DNA from: an uncultured Paracoccaceae bacterium
Lineage (GTDB): Bacteria; Pseudomonadota; Alphaproteobacteria; Rhodobacterales; Rhodobacteraceae
Direction: 5' to 3'
NCBI GenBank assembly: GCA_958439195.1
Contig: OY288165.1
Coordinates: 1 to 60,618, forward strand
DNA length: 60,618 nucleotides
The first letter of the stretch is position 1. Each line of letters opens with the position of its first letter. A model generated the notes under the pieces. The model did not search any database. It was not told the DNA's origin and saw nothing but the letters and a program-made list of their open reading frames with translations. The translations under genes and the position numbers were made by a program. This document shows, one piece after another, positions 42,833 through 50,732 of this stretch.

Positions 42833-44590
42833 ATGTCCGACACCTCTGACAAGGCCTATCAGGTTCTTGCCCGCAAATACCGCCCCGAAACCTTTGCCGA
42901 TCTGGTCGGGCAAGAGGCGATGGTGCGCACGCTTAAGAATGCCTTTGCGGCGGACCGGATCGCCCATGCCTTTGTGATGACCGGCATTCGCGGCACCGGA
43001 AAGACGACGACCGCGCGAATCATCGCCAAGGGGCTGAATTGCGTGGGGCCGGATGGGACGGGGGGACCGACGACGGAACCCTGCGGGGTATGCGAGCCGT
43101 GCCGCGCGATTGCCGAGGGCCGCCATGTCGACGTGATGGAGATGGACGCCGCATCGCGCACCGGGGTGGGCGACATCCGCGAGATTATCGACAGCGTGCA
43201 TTACCGGGCGGCAAGTGCGCGCTACAAGATCTATATCATCGACGAAGTTCACATGCTGTCGAACAGCGCGTTCAACGCGCTGCTGAAAACGCTGGAAGAA
43301 CCGCCTGCGCATGTGAAGTTCATTTTCGCCACGACCGAGATTCGCAAGGTTCCCGTGACCGTGCTGTCGCGCTGCCAGCGGTTTGATCTGAAGCGGATCG
43401 AACCAGAGGTGATGATGGCCCTGCTGCGGCGGATTGCGGCGGCCGAGGGAGCGCAGATCACCGATGGCGCGCTGGCGTTGATCACGCGGGCGGCCGAAGG
43501 GTCGGCGCGGGATGCGACATCGCTGCTGGATCAGGCGATTTCCAATGGCGCGGGCGAGGTGACGGCAGATCAGTTGCGCGCCATGCTTGGGCTGGCGGAT
43601 CGGGGGCGGGTGCTGGACCTGTTCGATCTGATCGTGACGGGGGATGCGGCGGGGGCTTTGGCGGAACTGGCCGGGCAATATGCCGATGGCGCGGACCCGA
43701 TGGCCGTGCTGCGCGATCTGGCAGAAATCACGCATTGGATTTCGGTGATCAAGATTACCCCCGCCGCAGCCGAAGACCCAACCACGCCGCCCGATGAACG
43801 GGCGCGCGGCACCGACATGGCAACGCGCCTGCCGATGCGGGTGTTGACCCGGATGTGGCAGATGCTGCTGAAGACGCTGGAAGAGGTGGCCCTGGCCCCG
43901 AACGCCATGATGGCCGCCGAAATGGCGGTGATCCGGCTGACGCATGTGGCCGACCTGCCCGATCCCGAAACGCTGATCAAGAAGCTGCAATCCGGGCCGC
44001 AACCCGGGCCTGCCCCCGGTGGTGCGGGTGGTGCCCCTGCGGGCGGTGGGGGGCGCATGGTGCATGCGCCTGCGATGCAGATGGCGCCGTCCGCGCCGTC
44101 ACGCGGGCCCGTCATGCAGGGTGGGCAGGCGCTGGCATTGGCCGAGGGCACCTTGCAGGTCTTTGTCAGCTTTGATCAGGTGGTCGAGTTGATCCGCGAA
44201 AAGCGCGACATGAAGCTGCTTTATGAGGTGGAGACGGGGGTTCGGCTGGTGCGCTATGCCCCCGGCCGGATCGAATTTCAGCCAACCGCCGATGCCCGCC
44301 CCGACCTTGCCGCGCAACTGGGGCAACGGTTGCAGATGTGGACCGGCGCGCGCTGGGGCGTGTCGGTGGTGTCCGAAGGTGGCCAGCCCACGATTGCAGA
44401 ACAGCGCGACGAGGATCGGCTGAAGGCCGAGGGCGAGGCGATGCAGAACCCGCTGGTGCAGGCGGTGATGGCGGCCTTTCCCGGTGCGAAGATCGCCGAA
44501 ATACGGACCCCCGCCGCGCTGGCCGCCGCAGCCGAGGCAGAGGCGCTGCCAGAAGTCGAGGATGAATGGGATCCGTTCGAGGACGGCTGA
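42833..44590 (+). CDS. dnaX: DNA polymerase III subunits gamma/tau
   Basis: A 585-residue AAA+ clamp-loader ATPase. Walker A GIRGTGKT (51-58), a zinc module with cysteines at 70, 84, 87 and 90, Walker B and box DEVH (137-140), and the SRC-type sensor LSRCQRFDL. The C-terminal tau part has a Pro/Gly-rich linker (PGPAPGGAGGAPAGGGGRM), followed by a conserved alphaproteobacterial domain. No poly-A slippery run was seen, so a gamma frameshift product is not indicated. GAAGGAG precedes the ATG at 42833; a GTG at 42827 is less likely. Confidence 0.97.
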   Translation: MSDTSDKAYQVLARKYRPETFADLVGQEAMVRTLKNAFAADRIAHAFVMTGIRGTGKTTTARIIAKGLNCVGPDGTGGPTTEPCGVCEPCRAIAEGRHVDVMEMDAASRTGVGDIREIIDSVHYRAASARYKIYIIDEVHMLSNSAFNALLKTLEEPPAHVKFIFATTEIRKVPVTVLSRCQRFDLKRIEPEVMMALLRRIAAAEGAQITDGALALITRAAEGSARDATSLLDQAISNGAGEVTADQLRAMLGLADRGRVLDLFDLIVTGDAAGALAELAGQYADGADPMAVLRDLAEITHWISVIKITPAAAEDPTTPPDERARGTDMATRLPMRVLTRMWQMLLKTLEEVALAPNAMMAAEMAVIRLTHVADLPDPETLIKKLQSGPQPGPAPGGAGGAPAGGGGRMVHAPAMQMAPSAPSRGPVMQGGQALALAEGTLQVFVSFDQVVELIREKRDMKLLYEVETGVRLVRYAPGRIEFQPTADARPDLAAQLGQRLQMWTGARWGVSVVSEGGQPTIAEQRDEDRLKAEGEAMQNPLVQAVMAAFPGAKIAEIRTPAALAAAAEAEALPEVEDEWDPFEDG

Positions 44591-44964
44591 TTATCGCAGC
44601 CGCACTGACCCCGCAGGCAGCCTGGGCCGAGGTTTGCGCCGTTCAGCGCCCGGACTGGGTGCCTGCTGACGGGCCACGCGGCGGGGTGGAAGAGATGGGG
44701 TATATCCTGACCTCTCCGCTTGGGCTGATGCTGCTGGCGGTGCTGGGTCTGGCGTTCCTGGTGCCGCGCCGCTGGCTGGCCGTTGTGGCGGCCCTGCCGG
44801 CCTTGGGGCTGGCGTGGTTGTTGATGATCAGCCGTCAGGCAGAGGGGGCGGCGATGGCGATGGCCGAGGGATGCGTGGGCAGCGCCCTGCCTACGGCGAT
44901 CTTGCTGGTGGTTCTGGCGGCGGCTGTGCTGGTGCGGGGGTTCCGGGCCAGAGCCGCAGGCTGA
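44566..44964 (+). CDS. Exported small membrane protein, function unknown
   Basis: A 132-residue protein with a predicted signal peptide (RLIIAAALTPQAAWA) followed by EVCAVQRPDW, then three hydrophobic segments (MLLAVLGLAFLVP; WLAVVAALPALGLAWLLM; TAILLVVLAAAVLV). Two cysteines lie in predicted non-membrane parts. It overlaps the dnaX end by 25 nt in another frame and precedes ybaB. It is a plausible gene from its signal and position, but I do not know its family. Confidence 0.62.
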   Translation: MGSVRGRLIIAAALTPQAAWAEVCAVQRPDWVPADGPRGGVEEMGYILTSPLGLMLLAVLGLAFLVPRRWLAVVAALPALGLAWLLMISRQAEGAAMAMAEGCVGSALPTAILLVVLAAAVLVRGFRARAAG

Positions 44965-45035
44965 GGCGGCCTTGCCGGGGGATGAGGCGCGGCCTATCAC
45001 TGTGGCCGCAGGCGGTGGAATGAAGGAGCGATACG

Positions 45036-45389
45036 ATGCTGAAGGGATTGGGCGGGCTGGGTGGCCTTGGTGATATGGCCAAGATGATGAAAGCTGCGCA
45101 GGACATGCAGACGAAGATGGCCGAAATGCAGGCGGAAATGTCCAACACCATCGTGATGGGGGAATCCGGGGCGGGGCTGGTGAAGGCCCGTGCCACGGCC
45201 AAGGGCGAGGTGACGGGGCTGGATATTGATCCGTCGATCCTTGTGGCATCCGAGAAAGAAGTCGTCGAGGATCTGATCATCGCCGCGATCAAGGACGCGC
45301 AGGCAAAAGGCCAGCAGAAGGTGGCCGATGAAATGCGCCGGATGACCGAGGCGCTGGGTCTGCCCGCCGATATGAAGCTGCCGTTCTGA
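45036..45389 (+). CDS. YbaB/EbfC nucleoid-associated protein
   Basis: A 117-residue DNA-binding protein of the YbaB/EbfC family, which coats the nucleoid. It has an N-terminal helix rich in Gln, Met and Lys (MAKMMKAAQDMQTKMAEMQ), a central beta sheet and C-terminal KVADEMRRMTEALGLP. The order dnaX - ybaB - recR is conserved widely in bacteria, here with one small gene inserted. AAGGAG lies before the start. Confidence 0.95.
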   Translation: MLKGLGGLGGLGDMAKMMKAAQDMQTKMAEMQAEMSNTIVMGESGAGLVKARATAKGEVTGLDIDPSILVASEKEVVEDLIIAAIKDAQAKGQQKVADEMRRMTEALGLPADMKLPF

Positions 45390-45390
45390 C

Positions 45391-46002
45391 ATGGCATCAG
45401 GCGGCGGCGATGGCCCGCGCGAGATTGAGGCGCTGATCGATTTGATGGCGCGGCTGCCGGGGCTTGGCCCCCGGTCGGCGCGGCGGGCGGTTCTGACGCT
45501 GTTGAAACGGCGGGGGGCGCTGATGGCACCTTTGGCCACCGCGATGGCGCAGGTGGCGGTTTCGGCGCGGGATTGCCGGATCTGCGGCAATATCGGCACG
45601 GCAGATGTCTGTGCGATCTGCATCGATGACCGCCGCGCAACGAGCGAGATTTGCGTGGTCGAGGATGTCGCCGATCTGTGGGCGCTGGAACGGGCGGGGG
45701 TGTTCAAGGGGCGCTATCATGTGCTGGGCGGCACGCTGTCGGCGCTGGATGCGGTGGGACCAGAGGAATTGCGCCTGCCTGACCTGATCGCGCGGGTGCA
45801 GGGTGAGGGTATCCGCGAGGTCATTCTGGCGCTGAATGCCACGGTGGATGGCCAGACGACGGCGCATTACATCGCCGATGCGCTGGCGGCGTCAGGCGTG
45901 GCGATCACATCGCTGGCGCAGGGTGTGCCGATTGGCGGAGAGCTGGATTATCTGGACGACGGCACGCTGGGCGCGGCGCTGAGGGCGCGTAAGTCATTCT
46001 GA
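45391..46002 (+). CDS. recR: Recombination protein RecR
   Basis: A 203-residue RecFOR-pathway DNA repair protein. An N-terminal helix-hairpin-helix (LPGLGPRSARRAV), a zinc finger (Cys 62, 65, 74, 77) and a Toprim domain with ICVVEDVADLWALE and RYHVLGGTLSALD are all present. It starts 1 nt after the ybaB stop, so the two are coupled. Confidence 0.97.
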   Translation: MASGGGDGPREIEALIDLMARLPGLGPRSARRAVLTLLKRRGALMAPLATAMAQVAVSARDCRICGNIGTADVCAICIDDRRATSEICVVEDVADLWALERAGVFKGRYHVLGGTLSALDAVGPEELRLPDLIARVQGEGIREVILALNATVDGQTTAHYIADALAASGVAITSLAQGVPIGGELDYLDDGTLGAALRARKSF

Positions 46003-46022
46003 AAAAGCGGAGTGGAAGCAAA

Positions 46023-46050
46023 GCGGGGCGGGGCGATTGCCCCGTCCCGC
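46023..46050. terminator. Hairpin between convergent recR and trcR
   Basis: GCGGGGCGGGGC (46023-46034) and GCCCCGTCCCGC (46039-46050) form a 12-bp stem with one G-T pair and a GATT loop. No long U-tract on either side. Likely a shared terminator. Confidence 0.55.
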
Positions 46051-46061
46051 CTTCGCGCCGA

Positions 46062-46811
46062 TCAGCGGCGCGGGCTTTCGTCGTCTTCGTCTTCGTCTTC
46101 GTCGTCGGTCTGTGGCAGGTTGAAGAAACTTTCTGCATCCGAGAAATCGGCAGGCTTTTCTTCGCGTTCGGTGCGGGTGAAGGCATCCATGTCGGTCGGG
46201 ATTTTGGCGTCTGTCGACATGCCCAGCGACTGTTCGGTCGATACCAGCTTGCGCCGTTCGTCATCCGACATGACCACGCCATCGGCGGCGCGCTTGCGGG
46301 CGGCGGCCTGAACGGCGGTGTCCAGTTCGGTCTGGCGGCACAAGCCAAGAGCCACCGGATCAATCGGGGTGATGTTGTTGATGTTCCAATGGCTGCGGTC
46401 GCGGATCGATTGGATGGTGGGTTTCGTGGTGCCCACCAGCTTGCCGATGGCGCCATCGGACAGTTCGGGGTGGAATTTCACCAGCCACAGAATCGCAGCA
46501 GGGCGATCCTGACGTTTGGACAGCGGGGTGTAGCGCGGGCCGCGGCGCTTTTCTTCGCCTTGCGCGGCCTGATTGTGTTTCAGCTTCAACCGATACATCG
46601 GGTCGGCCTGACCGCGTTCAATTTCGACCGGATCAAGCTGGTTGTTGGCGATGGGATCAAAGCCCTTTACCCCGGTGGCCACATCGCCATCGGCGATGCC
46701 CTGCACCTCCAGTTCGTGCATATCGCAGAAATCGGCGATCTGCTTGAAGGACAGGGTGGTGTTGTCGACAAGCCAGACGGCGGTGGCTTTTGCCATAAGC
46801 GGCTTTGTCAT
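46062..46811 (-). CDS. trcR: DUF1013 regulator, TrcR
   Basis: A 249-residue alphaproteobacterial DUF1013 protein, named TrcR for a role as a transcriptional regulator of the cell cycle. It begins MTKPLMAKATAVWLVDNTTLSFKQIADFC. A helix-turn-helix-like block is in the middle (DGAIGKLVGTTKPTIQSIRDR). The C-terminus is a run of Asp and Glu made by TTCGTC repeats in the DNA (46079-46109). AAGGAG precedes the start; the longer open frame upstream is unsupported. It probably binds DNA or RNA polymerase. Confidence 0.9.
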   Translation of the reverse strand: MTKPLMAKATAVWLVDNTTLSFKQIADFCDMHELEVQGIADGDVATGVKGFDPIANNQLDPVEIERGQADPMYRLKLKHNQAAQGEEKRRGPRYTPLSKRQDRPAAILWLVKFHPELSDGAIGKLVGTTKPTIQSIRDRSHWNINNITPIDPVALGLCRQTELDTAVQAAARKRAADGVVMSDDERRKLVSTEQSLGMSTDAKIPTDMDAFTRTEREEKPADFSDAESFFNLPQTDDEDEDEDDESPRR

Positions 46812-46935
46812 CGGATCGCTCCTTGCAATATCTCTCTCGGGCCGGGAAATCGGCTGCGGCCGGGGCCGCCATTCCACGATTTCGGGGAAGTTCATCGCGG
46901 GATATAGTGAGTTTTGCAGGCAGAGGAAAGTAAAA

Positions 46936-47583
46936 ATGCGTTGGATTGTTCTGGCCCTTGTCGGGCTTTTGACCACCCCAGTGGTGACCGCTGTGGCGCG
47001 GGCCGAAGGGGAGCGTGCGGGGGATTTCGATTATTACGTGATGGCTTTGTCATGGTCGGCCAATTGGTGCGCGGCGACGGGCGATGCGCGGGACGATCCG
47101 CAATGTGATGCGGGGCGGGGGATTGATTTCGTGCTGCACGGGTTGTGGCCGCAGTATGAGGATGGCTGGCCCAGCTTTTGCCGGACGGTGGAGCGTGATC
47201 CGCCCCGTGCCCTGACCGCCGCACAGGCCGATCTGTTCGGGGGGGCGGGGGCGGCGTTCTATCAGTGGAAGAAGCATGGCCGCTGTGCGGGGCTGTCTGC
47301 GGGTGACTATTTTCGCACGGCGCGCGAGGCGTTTGACAGCGTGACGATCCCAGAGGTGTTCACCCGGTTGCGGCAGGATATTCGCCTGCCCGCCGATGTG
47401 GTGGAAGAGGCGTTTCTGGAGGCCAACCCCGCCCTGTCGCCCGACGGTGTGGTGGTCACCTGCCGTGACGGCATGGTGCAGGAGGTGCGGATCTGCCTGA
47501 CACCCGATCTGGAATTGCGGCGGTGCAATGCCGATGTCGGGCGTGTTTGCCGGGGGACCGTGGGGATGGAGGCGGTGCGATAA
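46936..47583 (+). CDS. Ribonuclease T2 family protein
   Basis: A 215-residue secreted RNase. The signal peptide is RWIVLALVGLLTTPVVTAVA; the first active-site box is FVLHGLWP (His68). The second is QWKKHGRC with Lys113 and His114; where textbook enzymes have His-Glu before Trp, this protein has Tyr-Gln. Several cysteines could form disulfides. It starts after GAGGAAAG and lies divergent from trcR. Periplasmic RNA degradation is likely. Confidence 0.9.
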   Translation: MRWIVLALVGLLTTPVVTAVARAEGERAGDFDYYVMALSWSANWCAATGDARDDPQCDAGRGIDFVLHGLWPQYEDGWPSFCRTVERDPPRALTAAQADLFGGAGAAFYQWKKHGRCAGLSAGDYFRTAREAFDSVTIPEVFTRLRQDIRLPADVVEEAFLEANPALSPDGVVVTCRDGMVQEVRICLTPDLELRRCNADVGRVCRGTVGMEAVR

Positions 47584-47660
47584 ACTTTGCGCCAGATCAT
47601 GGCGCGACGGTGCTGCCAATCCTTAGATGTTCGTGGAACCGGTTAGAGAAAGGACAGGAC

Positions 47661-48116
47661 ATGGCACTTTTGGCAAAGGGAACATGGGCGGTTGTGATGG
47701 ATGAGGAGCGGGCCATCGTTCTGGAAAACACCGGAACGGTCGACCAGCCCTATCTGTCCGAGGTGGAGCGGATCGCCGCAGAGCCGCTGGCCGCCTATAG
47801 CGACAGGCCGGGGCGGATGCATGACGTCGGCAAGGAACAGCGGTCCGCGATGGAACAGCCTGACCTTGACCGGATTGCAGGGGAACGGCTTGCGGCACGT
47901 CTGGTGGGGCATTTGAAGGAGATGGCGGGAACGCGGGCGTTGGTCATCGCCGCCTCGCCGCAGATGTTGGGCGCGGTGCGGGCAGAGCTGGATCGTCAGG
48001 ATGCCCTTGTCGGGCCGGCGAAGTTGAACCTGCTTTGCACCTTGCCCAAGACGTTGACGGGGATGCCCGTGGCGAAACTGCCGCCGATCCTGCAACATGC
48101 GCTGGATGCGGTCTGA
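47661..48116 (+). CDS. Host-attachment (AtsE-like) family protein
   Basis: A 151-residue cytoplasmic protein of the family annotated as required for attachment to host cells. The start MALLAKGTWAVVMDEERAIVLENTG resembles the family core, and the C-terminal LPKTLTGMPVAKLPPILQHAL is characteristic. Its molecular activity is not known; it resembles peptide-release-factor-like folds. AAAGGACAGG precedes the start. 77 nt after the RNase gene. Confidence 0.82.
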   Translation: MALLAKGTWAVVMDEERAIVLENTGTVDQPYLSEVERIAAEPLAAYSDRPGRMHDVGKEQRSAMEQPDLDRIAGERLAARLVGHLKEMAGTRALVIAASPQMLGAVRAELDRQDALVGPAKLNLLCTLPKTLTGMPVAKLPPILQHALDAV

Positions 48117-48142
48117 TCCTGTCACCGACAGGCTTTTGATCC

Positions 48143-48174
48143 GTGCCGGGGGCGCGTGATCCCGCCCCCGGCAC
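48143..48174. terminator. Strong hairpin between convergent genes
   Basis: GTGCCGGGGGCG at 48143-48154 pairs perfectly with 48163-48174 around an 8-nt loop. No U-tract follows on either strand. It lies in the 115-nt convergent spacer and probably terminates both transcripts. Confidence 0.5.
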
Positions 48175-48231
48175 GACCGGAGACGGGGGTTGCCGACGAT
48201 CTGGGCGGGGACGATCTGACCTGCGGCGAGC

Positions 48232-49221
48232 CTATTCCACCTTCAGTACGATCTTGCCGACATGGCCGGAGCTTTCCATCCGGGCATGGGCGGCGGCGGC
48301 ATCGGTCAGCGCGAATTCGCTGTCCATCACGGGGCGGAATTTTCCGGCGGCGATCATCGGCCAGACATGCGCCTCGACCTCGGCCGCGATGCGGGATTTA
48401 GCAAGGTCGCTTTGCGGGCGCAGGGTGGACCCGGTGATGGTGAGGCGGCGCATCATCACCTCGGCAAAGTTCAACTCGATCTTGGGGCCTTGCAGAAAGG
48501 CGATCTGCACCAGCCGCCCTTCGGTGGCCAGCGCCTTGACGTTGCGGGGCAGGTAACTGCCGCCGACCATGTCAAGGATCAGTTGCGCGCCGCCTTCGTC
48601 ATGCATCATGGCGACGAAATCGCCGGTGCGGTAATTCAGCGCCTTTTCCGCGCCCAGCCCTTCGCAGGCGGCGCATTTTTCATCGGATCCGGCGGTGGTG
48701 AACACCCGCGCGCCCAGCGCCTTGGCGATCTGGATGGCGGTGGTGCCGATGCCGGATGACCCGCCATGCACAAGGAAGCGTTCGCCCGCCTTGAGGCCCC
48801 CGCGCATCACAACATTGGACCAGACGGTGAAGCAGGTTTCGGGCAGGCAGGCGGCTTCCTTCATCGACACCCCGTCAGGGATGGGCAGGGCGTGGGTTTC
48901 CTGCGTGGCGACGTATTCGGCATAGCCGCCCCCCGGCAGCAGGGCGCAGACCTTGTCACCGATGCTGTAGCGGGTGACGCCGGGGCCGATTTCGACGACG
49001 GTTCCCGATGCCTCCAACCCCGGCAGGGGCGATGCGTTGGCGGGGGGCGCATAATTGCCCGCGCGTTGCAGGGCATCGGGGCGGTTCACCCCGGCATAGG
49101 CCACGCGGATGATGATCTGGCCGTGACCCGGCACCGGGACCGGGCGGGTGCAGGGTTGCAGCACGTCGGGACCACCCGGTTCGGTGATTTCGATCGCGCG
49201 CATGGTGTGGGAAAGTTCCAT
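48232..49221 (-). CDS. NAD(P)H quinone oxidoreductase (PIG3/QOR-like)
   Basis: A 329-residue medium-chain reductase beginning MRAIEITEPGGPDVLQP after a short extension. A GroES-like domain is followed by a Rossmann fold (RFLVHGGSSGIGTTAIQIAK), and ALLPGGGYAEYV is a QOR-family sequence. No structural-zinc cysteine cluster is seen. Probably reduces quinones or carbonyls. It lies downstream of the coq9-like gene by 21 nt and may be in its operon. Confidence 0.9.
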   Translation of the reverse strand: MELSHTMRAIEITEPGGPDVLQPCTRPVPVPGHGQIIIRVAYAGVNRPDALQRAGNYAPPANASPLPGLEASGTVVEIGPGVTRYSIGDKVCALLPGGGYAEYVATQETHALPIPDGVSMKEAACLPETCFTVWSNVVMRGGLKAGERFLVHGGSSGIGTTAIQIAKALGARVFTTAGSDEKCAACEGLGAEKALNYRTGDFVAMMHDEGGAQLILDMVGGSYLPRNVKALATEGRLVQIAFLQGPKIELNFAEVMMRRLTITGSTLRPQSDLAKSRIAAEVEAHVWPMIAAGKFRPVMDSEFALTDAAAAHARMESSGHVGKIVLKVE

Positions 49222-49242
49222 TGTCTTTTCCTGTCGGCCGCG

Positions 49243-49941
49243 TCAGCGGAAGGGGTTCCTGAACCGGCCGGGCAGATCATCGGGAACTGTCGGCGCGCGC
49301 CATTTGTCCATCACCTTGGCGGGGCCTGCAAGCAGCGCCTTACCCAAGGGGTTTTCACGGACTTTGGCCTTGATGGTTTCGATCTGCATCACATCGGCGA
49401 TGCGACGATCCAGAAAATCCCAGGTCGCCTGATGGCCAAGGCTGTCATCGCCCAGCCAGTAAAGGACAGTGGAGCCATAGACCGCCGAAAGCGTGGCGCG
49501 TTTGGTATACCAGTTCACATCGCGCGATGTATCGCCCAGCGCGGTCCAGATCGCATCCGCCGTGCCCCAGATCAGCTTGGCCCCTTCGGCGGCGTGTTGC
49601 GGCAGGGCGAACAGGGTGGTGCCACGGCGGACGAGTTCGCGGTCTTCGACGGTGTCCAGACGGGTGCGGACGGCAAAGGTCACGCGATCGCGGAAACGCA
49701 TCTGCGACAGGTCGGTTGCGGCCAGGGTTTCGGCCAGCCGCTGATCGCCGCGTTTGTGGAAGGCGACGGCCAGATCAATGCCGCCACGCGGAAACAGGGC
49801 GCGGGCCAGACCTTCGGCCACGCCCGAATCGGCAATGGCGGCGCGCAGGGTGGTTTCGGACCAGCCGTCGAAGGGCACATGCAGAAGTGCGGCCTCCAGC
49901 ACCAGATCGCGGGCGTTTTCCGGGGTGTTCTGCTGTTGCAT
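49243..49941 (-). CDS. COQ9-family ubiquinone biosynthesis protein
   Basis: A 232-residue protein of the COQ9 family, a lipid-binding TetR-like fold that presents ubiquinone intermediates to COQ7. The conserved C-terminal part reads YTKRATLSAVYGSTVLYWLGDDS and TWDFLDRRIADVMQIE. It lies head to head with rpsU across a 107-nt spacer that holds the rpsU promoter. Confidence 0.93.
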   Translation of the reverse strand: MQQQNTPENARDLVLEAALLHVPFDGWSETTLRAAIADSGVAEGLARALFPRGGIDLAVAFHKRGDQRLAETLAATDLSQMRFRDRVTFAVRTRLDTVEDRELVRRGTTLFALPQHAAEGAKLIWGTADAIWTALGDTSRDVNWYTKRATLSAVYGSTVLYWLGDDSLGHQATWDFLDRRIADVMQIETIKAKVRENPLGKALLAGPAKVMDKWRAPTVPDDLPGRFRNPFR

Positions 49942-49964
49942 TGCGTCTCCTTCGGGGTGGTCGG

Positions 49965-50048
49965 TGGACAGGCGCGGTTTCCTTTGTTATAGGGCGCGCG
50001 CCTGCACACTGTAGTGCAACTCTAACTTAGGAAGGTGGTGACAACCAC
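49965..50048 (+). promoter_or_regulatory. rpsU promoter and two-hairpin leader
   Basis: TGGACA (49965-49970), a 16-nt spacer and TTATAG (49987-49992) make a promoter with a start near 50000. The roughly 49-nt leader has a hairpin TGCAC/GTGCA at 50003-50018, then AGGAAGG at about 50030-50035, then GTGGT-GACA-ACCAC at 50035-50048 directly before the ATG. The second hairpin would bring the otherwise distant ribosome binding site close to the start codon. Confidence 0.6.
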
Positions 50049-50255
50049 ATGCAGGTCAGCGTCCGCGACAATAACGTCGAACAGGCCCTCCGGGCCCTCA
50101 AGAAAAAGCTCCAGCGCGAAGGCGTGTTCCGCGAAATGAAGCTCAAGCAGCATTTCGAGAAACCCTCCGTCAAGAAAGCGCGCGAGCAAGCCGAAGCCGT
50201 TCGCCGTGCGAGGAAACTCGCTCGTAAAAAGCTTCAGCGTGAGGGCGGCCTCTAA
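50049..50255 (+). CDS. rpsU: 30S ribosomal protein S21
   Basis: A 68-residue, very basic ribosomal protein that helps the 30S subunit pair with the Shine-Dalgarno region. Sequence MQVSVRDNNVEQALRALKKK and the C-terminal Arg/Lys-rich helix identify it. The start is set by the match to the family N-terminus. It is followed by a strong terminator. Confidence 0.98.
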   Translation: MQVSVRDNNVEQALRALKKKLQREGVFREMKLKQHFEKPSVKKAREQAEAVRRARKLARKKLQREGGL

Positions 50256-50304
50256 GCCGTTCTGCGACACTGGGGGTTTGTCTGTATGACGGCCCCACCC
50301 GATC

Positions 50305-50333
50305 AACCCCCGTCCGTGAGGCCGGGGGTTTTT
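50305..50333 (+). terminator. rpsU intrinsic terminator
   Basis: AACCCCCG (50305-50312) pairs with CGGGGGTT (50323-50330), loop of 10 nt, followed by TTT. It starts 50 nt after the stop codon. Confidence 0.8.
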
Positions 50334-50379
50334 CATTTCTGGATCAAGGGGTTGGCGAGGGTTCGGGGCGGTTCTGCGC

Positions 50380-50409
50380 GTGCAGCTTTCTGTGCAGCAG
50401 GCTGTGCAG
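50380..50409 (-). repeat. Phased CTGCAC array, copy 3 (minus strand)
   Basis: GTGCAG on the plus strand at 50380, 50392 and 50404 equals three CTGCAC on the minus strand with a 12-nt period. TGTATGCACGC (50415-50425) next to it also occurs beside copy 2 in the form TGTATGCACGC at 25435. It lies in the convergent spacer after rpsU. Confidence 0.7.
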
Positions 50410-50545
50410 CAATGTGTATGCACGCAGCGGACGGTGGGTTAGGGGATGCGGCGCGTTTTGTTAAGGATTGGGCGCGCAAGGCAGAGCGCGCTGGCGGACG
50501 GTGGCAAAGATGGGTTGGTGAAGGGTTAAGAGGCCGTACGGGGAA

Positions 50546-50614
50546 CGATTTCTGAGGCAGAAATCGTGGCGAAATCTGCGGCAGATTTCGGCGCGGAATT
50601 TGCGTCAAATTCCG
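50546..50614. repeat. Three tandem 9-3-9 hairpins with a 24-nt period
   Basis: Each unit is 21 nt: a perfect 9-bp stem with a 3-nt loop, at 50546-50566 (CGATTTCTG, loop AGG), 50570-50590 (CGAAATCTG, loop CGG) and 50594-50614 (CGGAATTTG, loop CGT). Starts are exactly 24 nt apart with 3-nt spacers. Stem sequences differ but pairing is kept, as expected for selected structure. Confidence 0.9.
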
Positions 50615-50732
50615 CTTGGAGGTGGACCGCTCGCAGCAGCATGATCATAGCGTATCACCGTAATTTGGAAGCGCAGCATTCCCGCGCAAGGCTATCTGGC
50701 CCTTTGACACAGACCCCTTAACCCGCACGCGC

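Larger units (their letters stand above)
50256..50732. other. Long spacer downstream of rpsU
   Basis: This 477-nt region contains the rpsU terminator, a phased CTGCAC array on the minus strand and three tandem hairpins. Open frames of up to 90 codons on both strands run through these structures; I regard them as chance, since they have no ribosome binding site or family pattern. The last 118 nt show no structure I can name. Confidence 0.7.

Noticed and set aside
42833..44590. Programmed frameshift for a gamma product in dnaX
   Set aside because: No A-rich slippery heptamer was found in the region after the AAA+ domain.
46079..46109. TTCGTC simple repeat as a phase-variation tract
   Set aside because: The unit is six bases, so length changes keep the frame; it encodes the acidic tail of TrcR, which is a common feature.
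50286..50608. Open frames of 89-91 codons on both strands after rpsU
   Set aside because: They run through the rpsU terminator and the tandem hairpins, have no ribosome binding site and show no family pattern.
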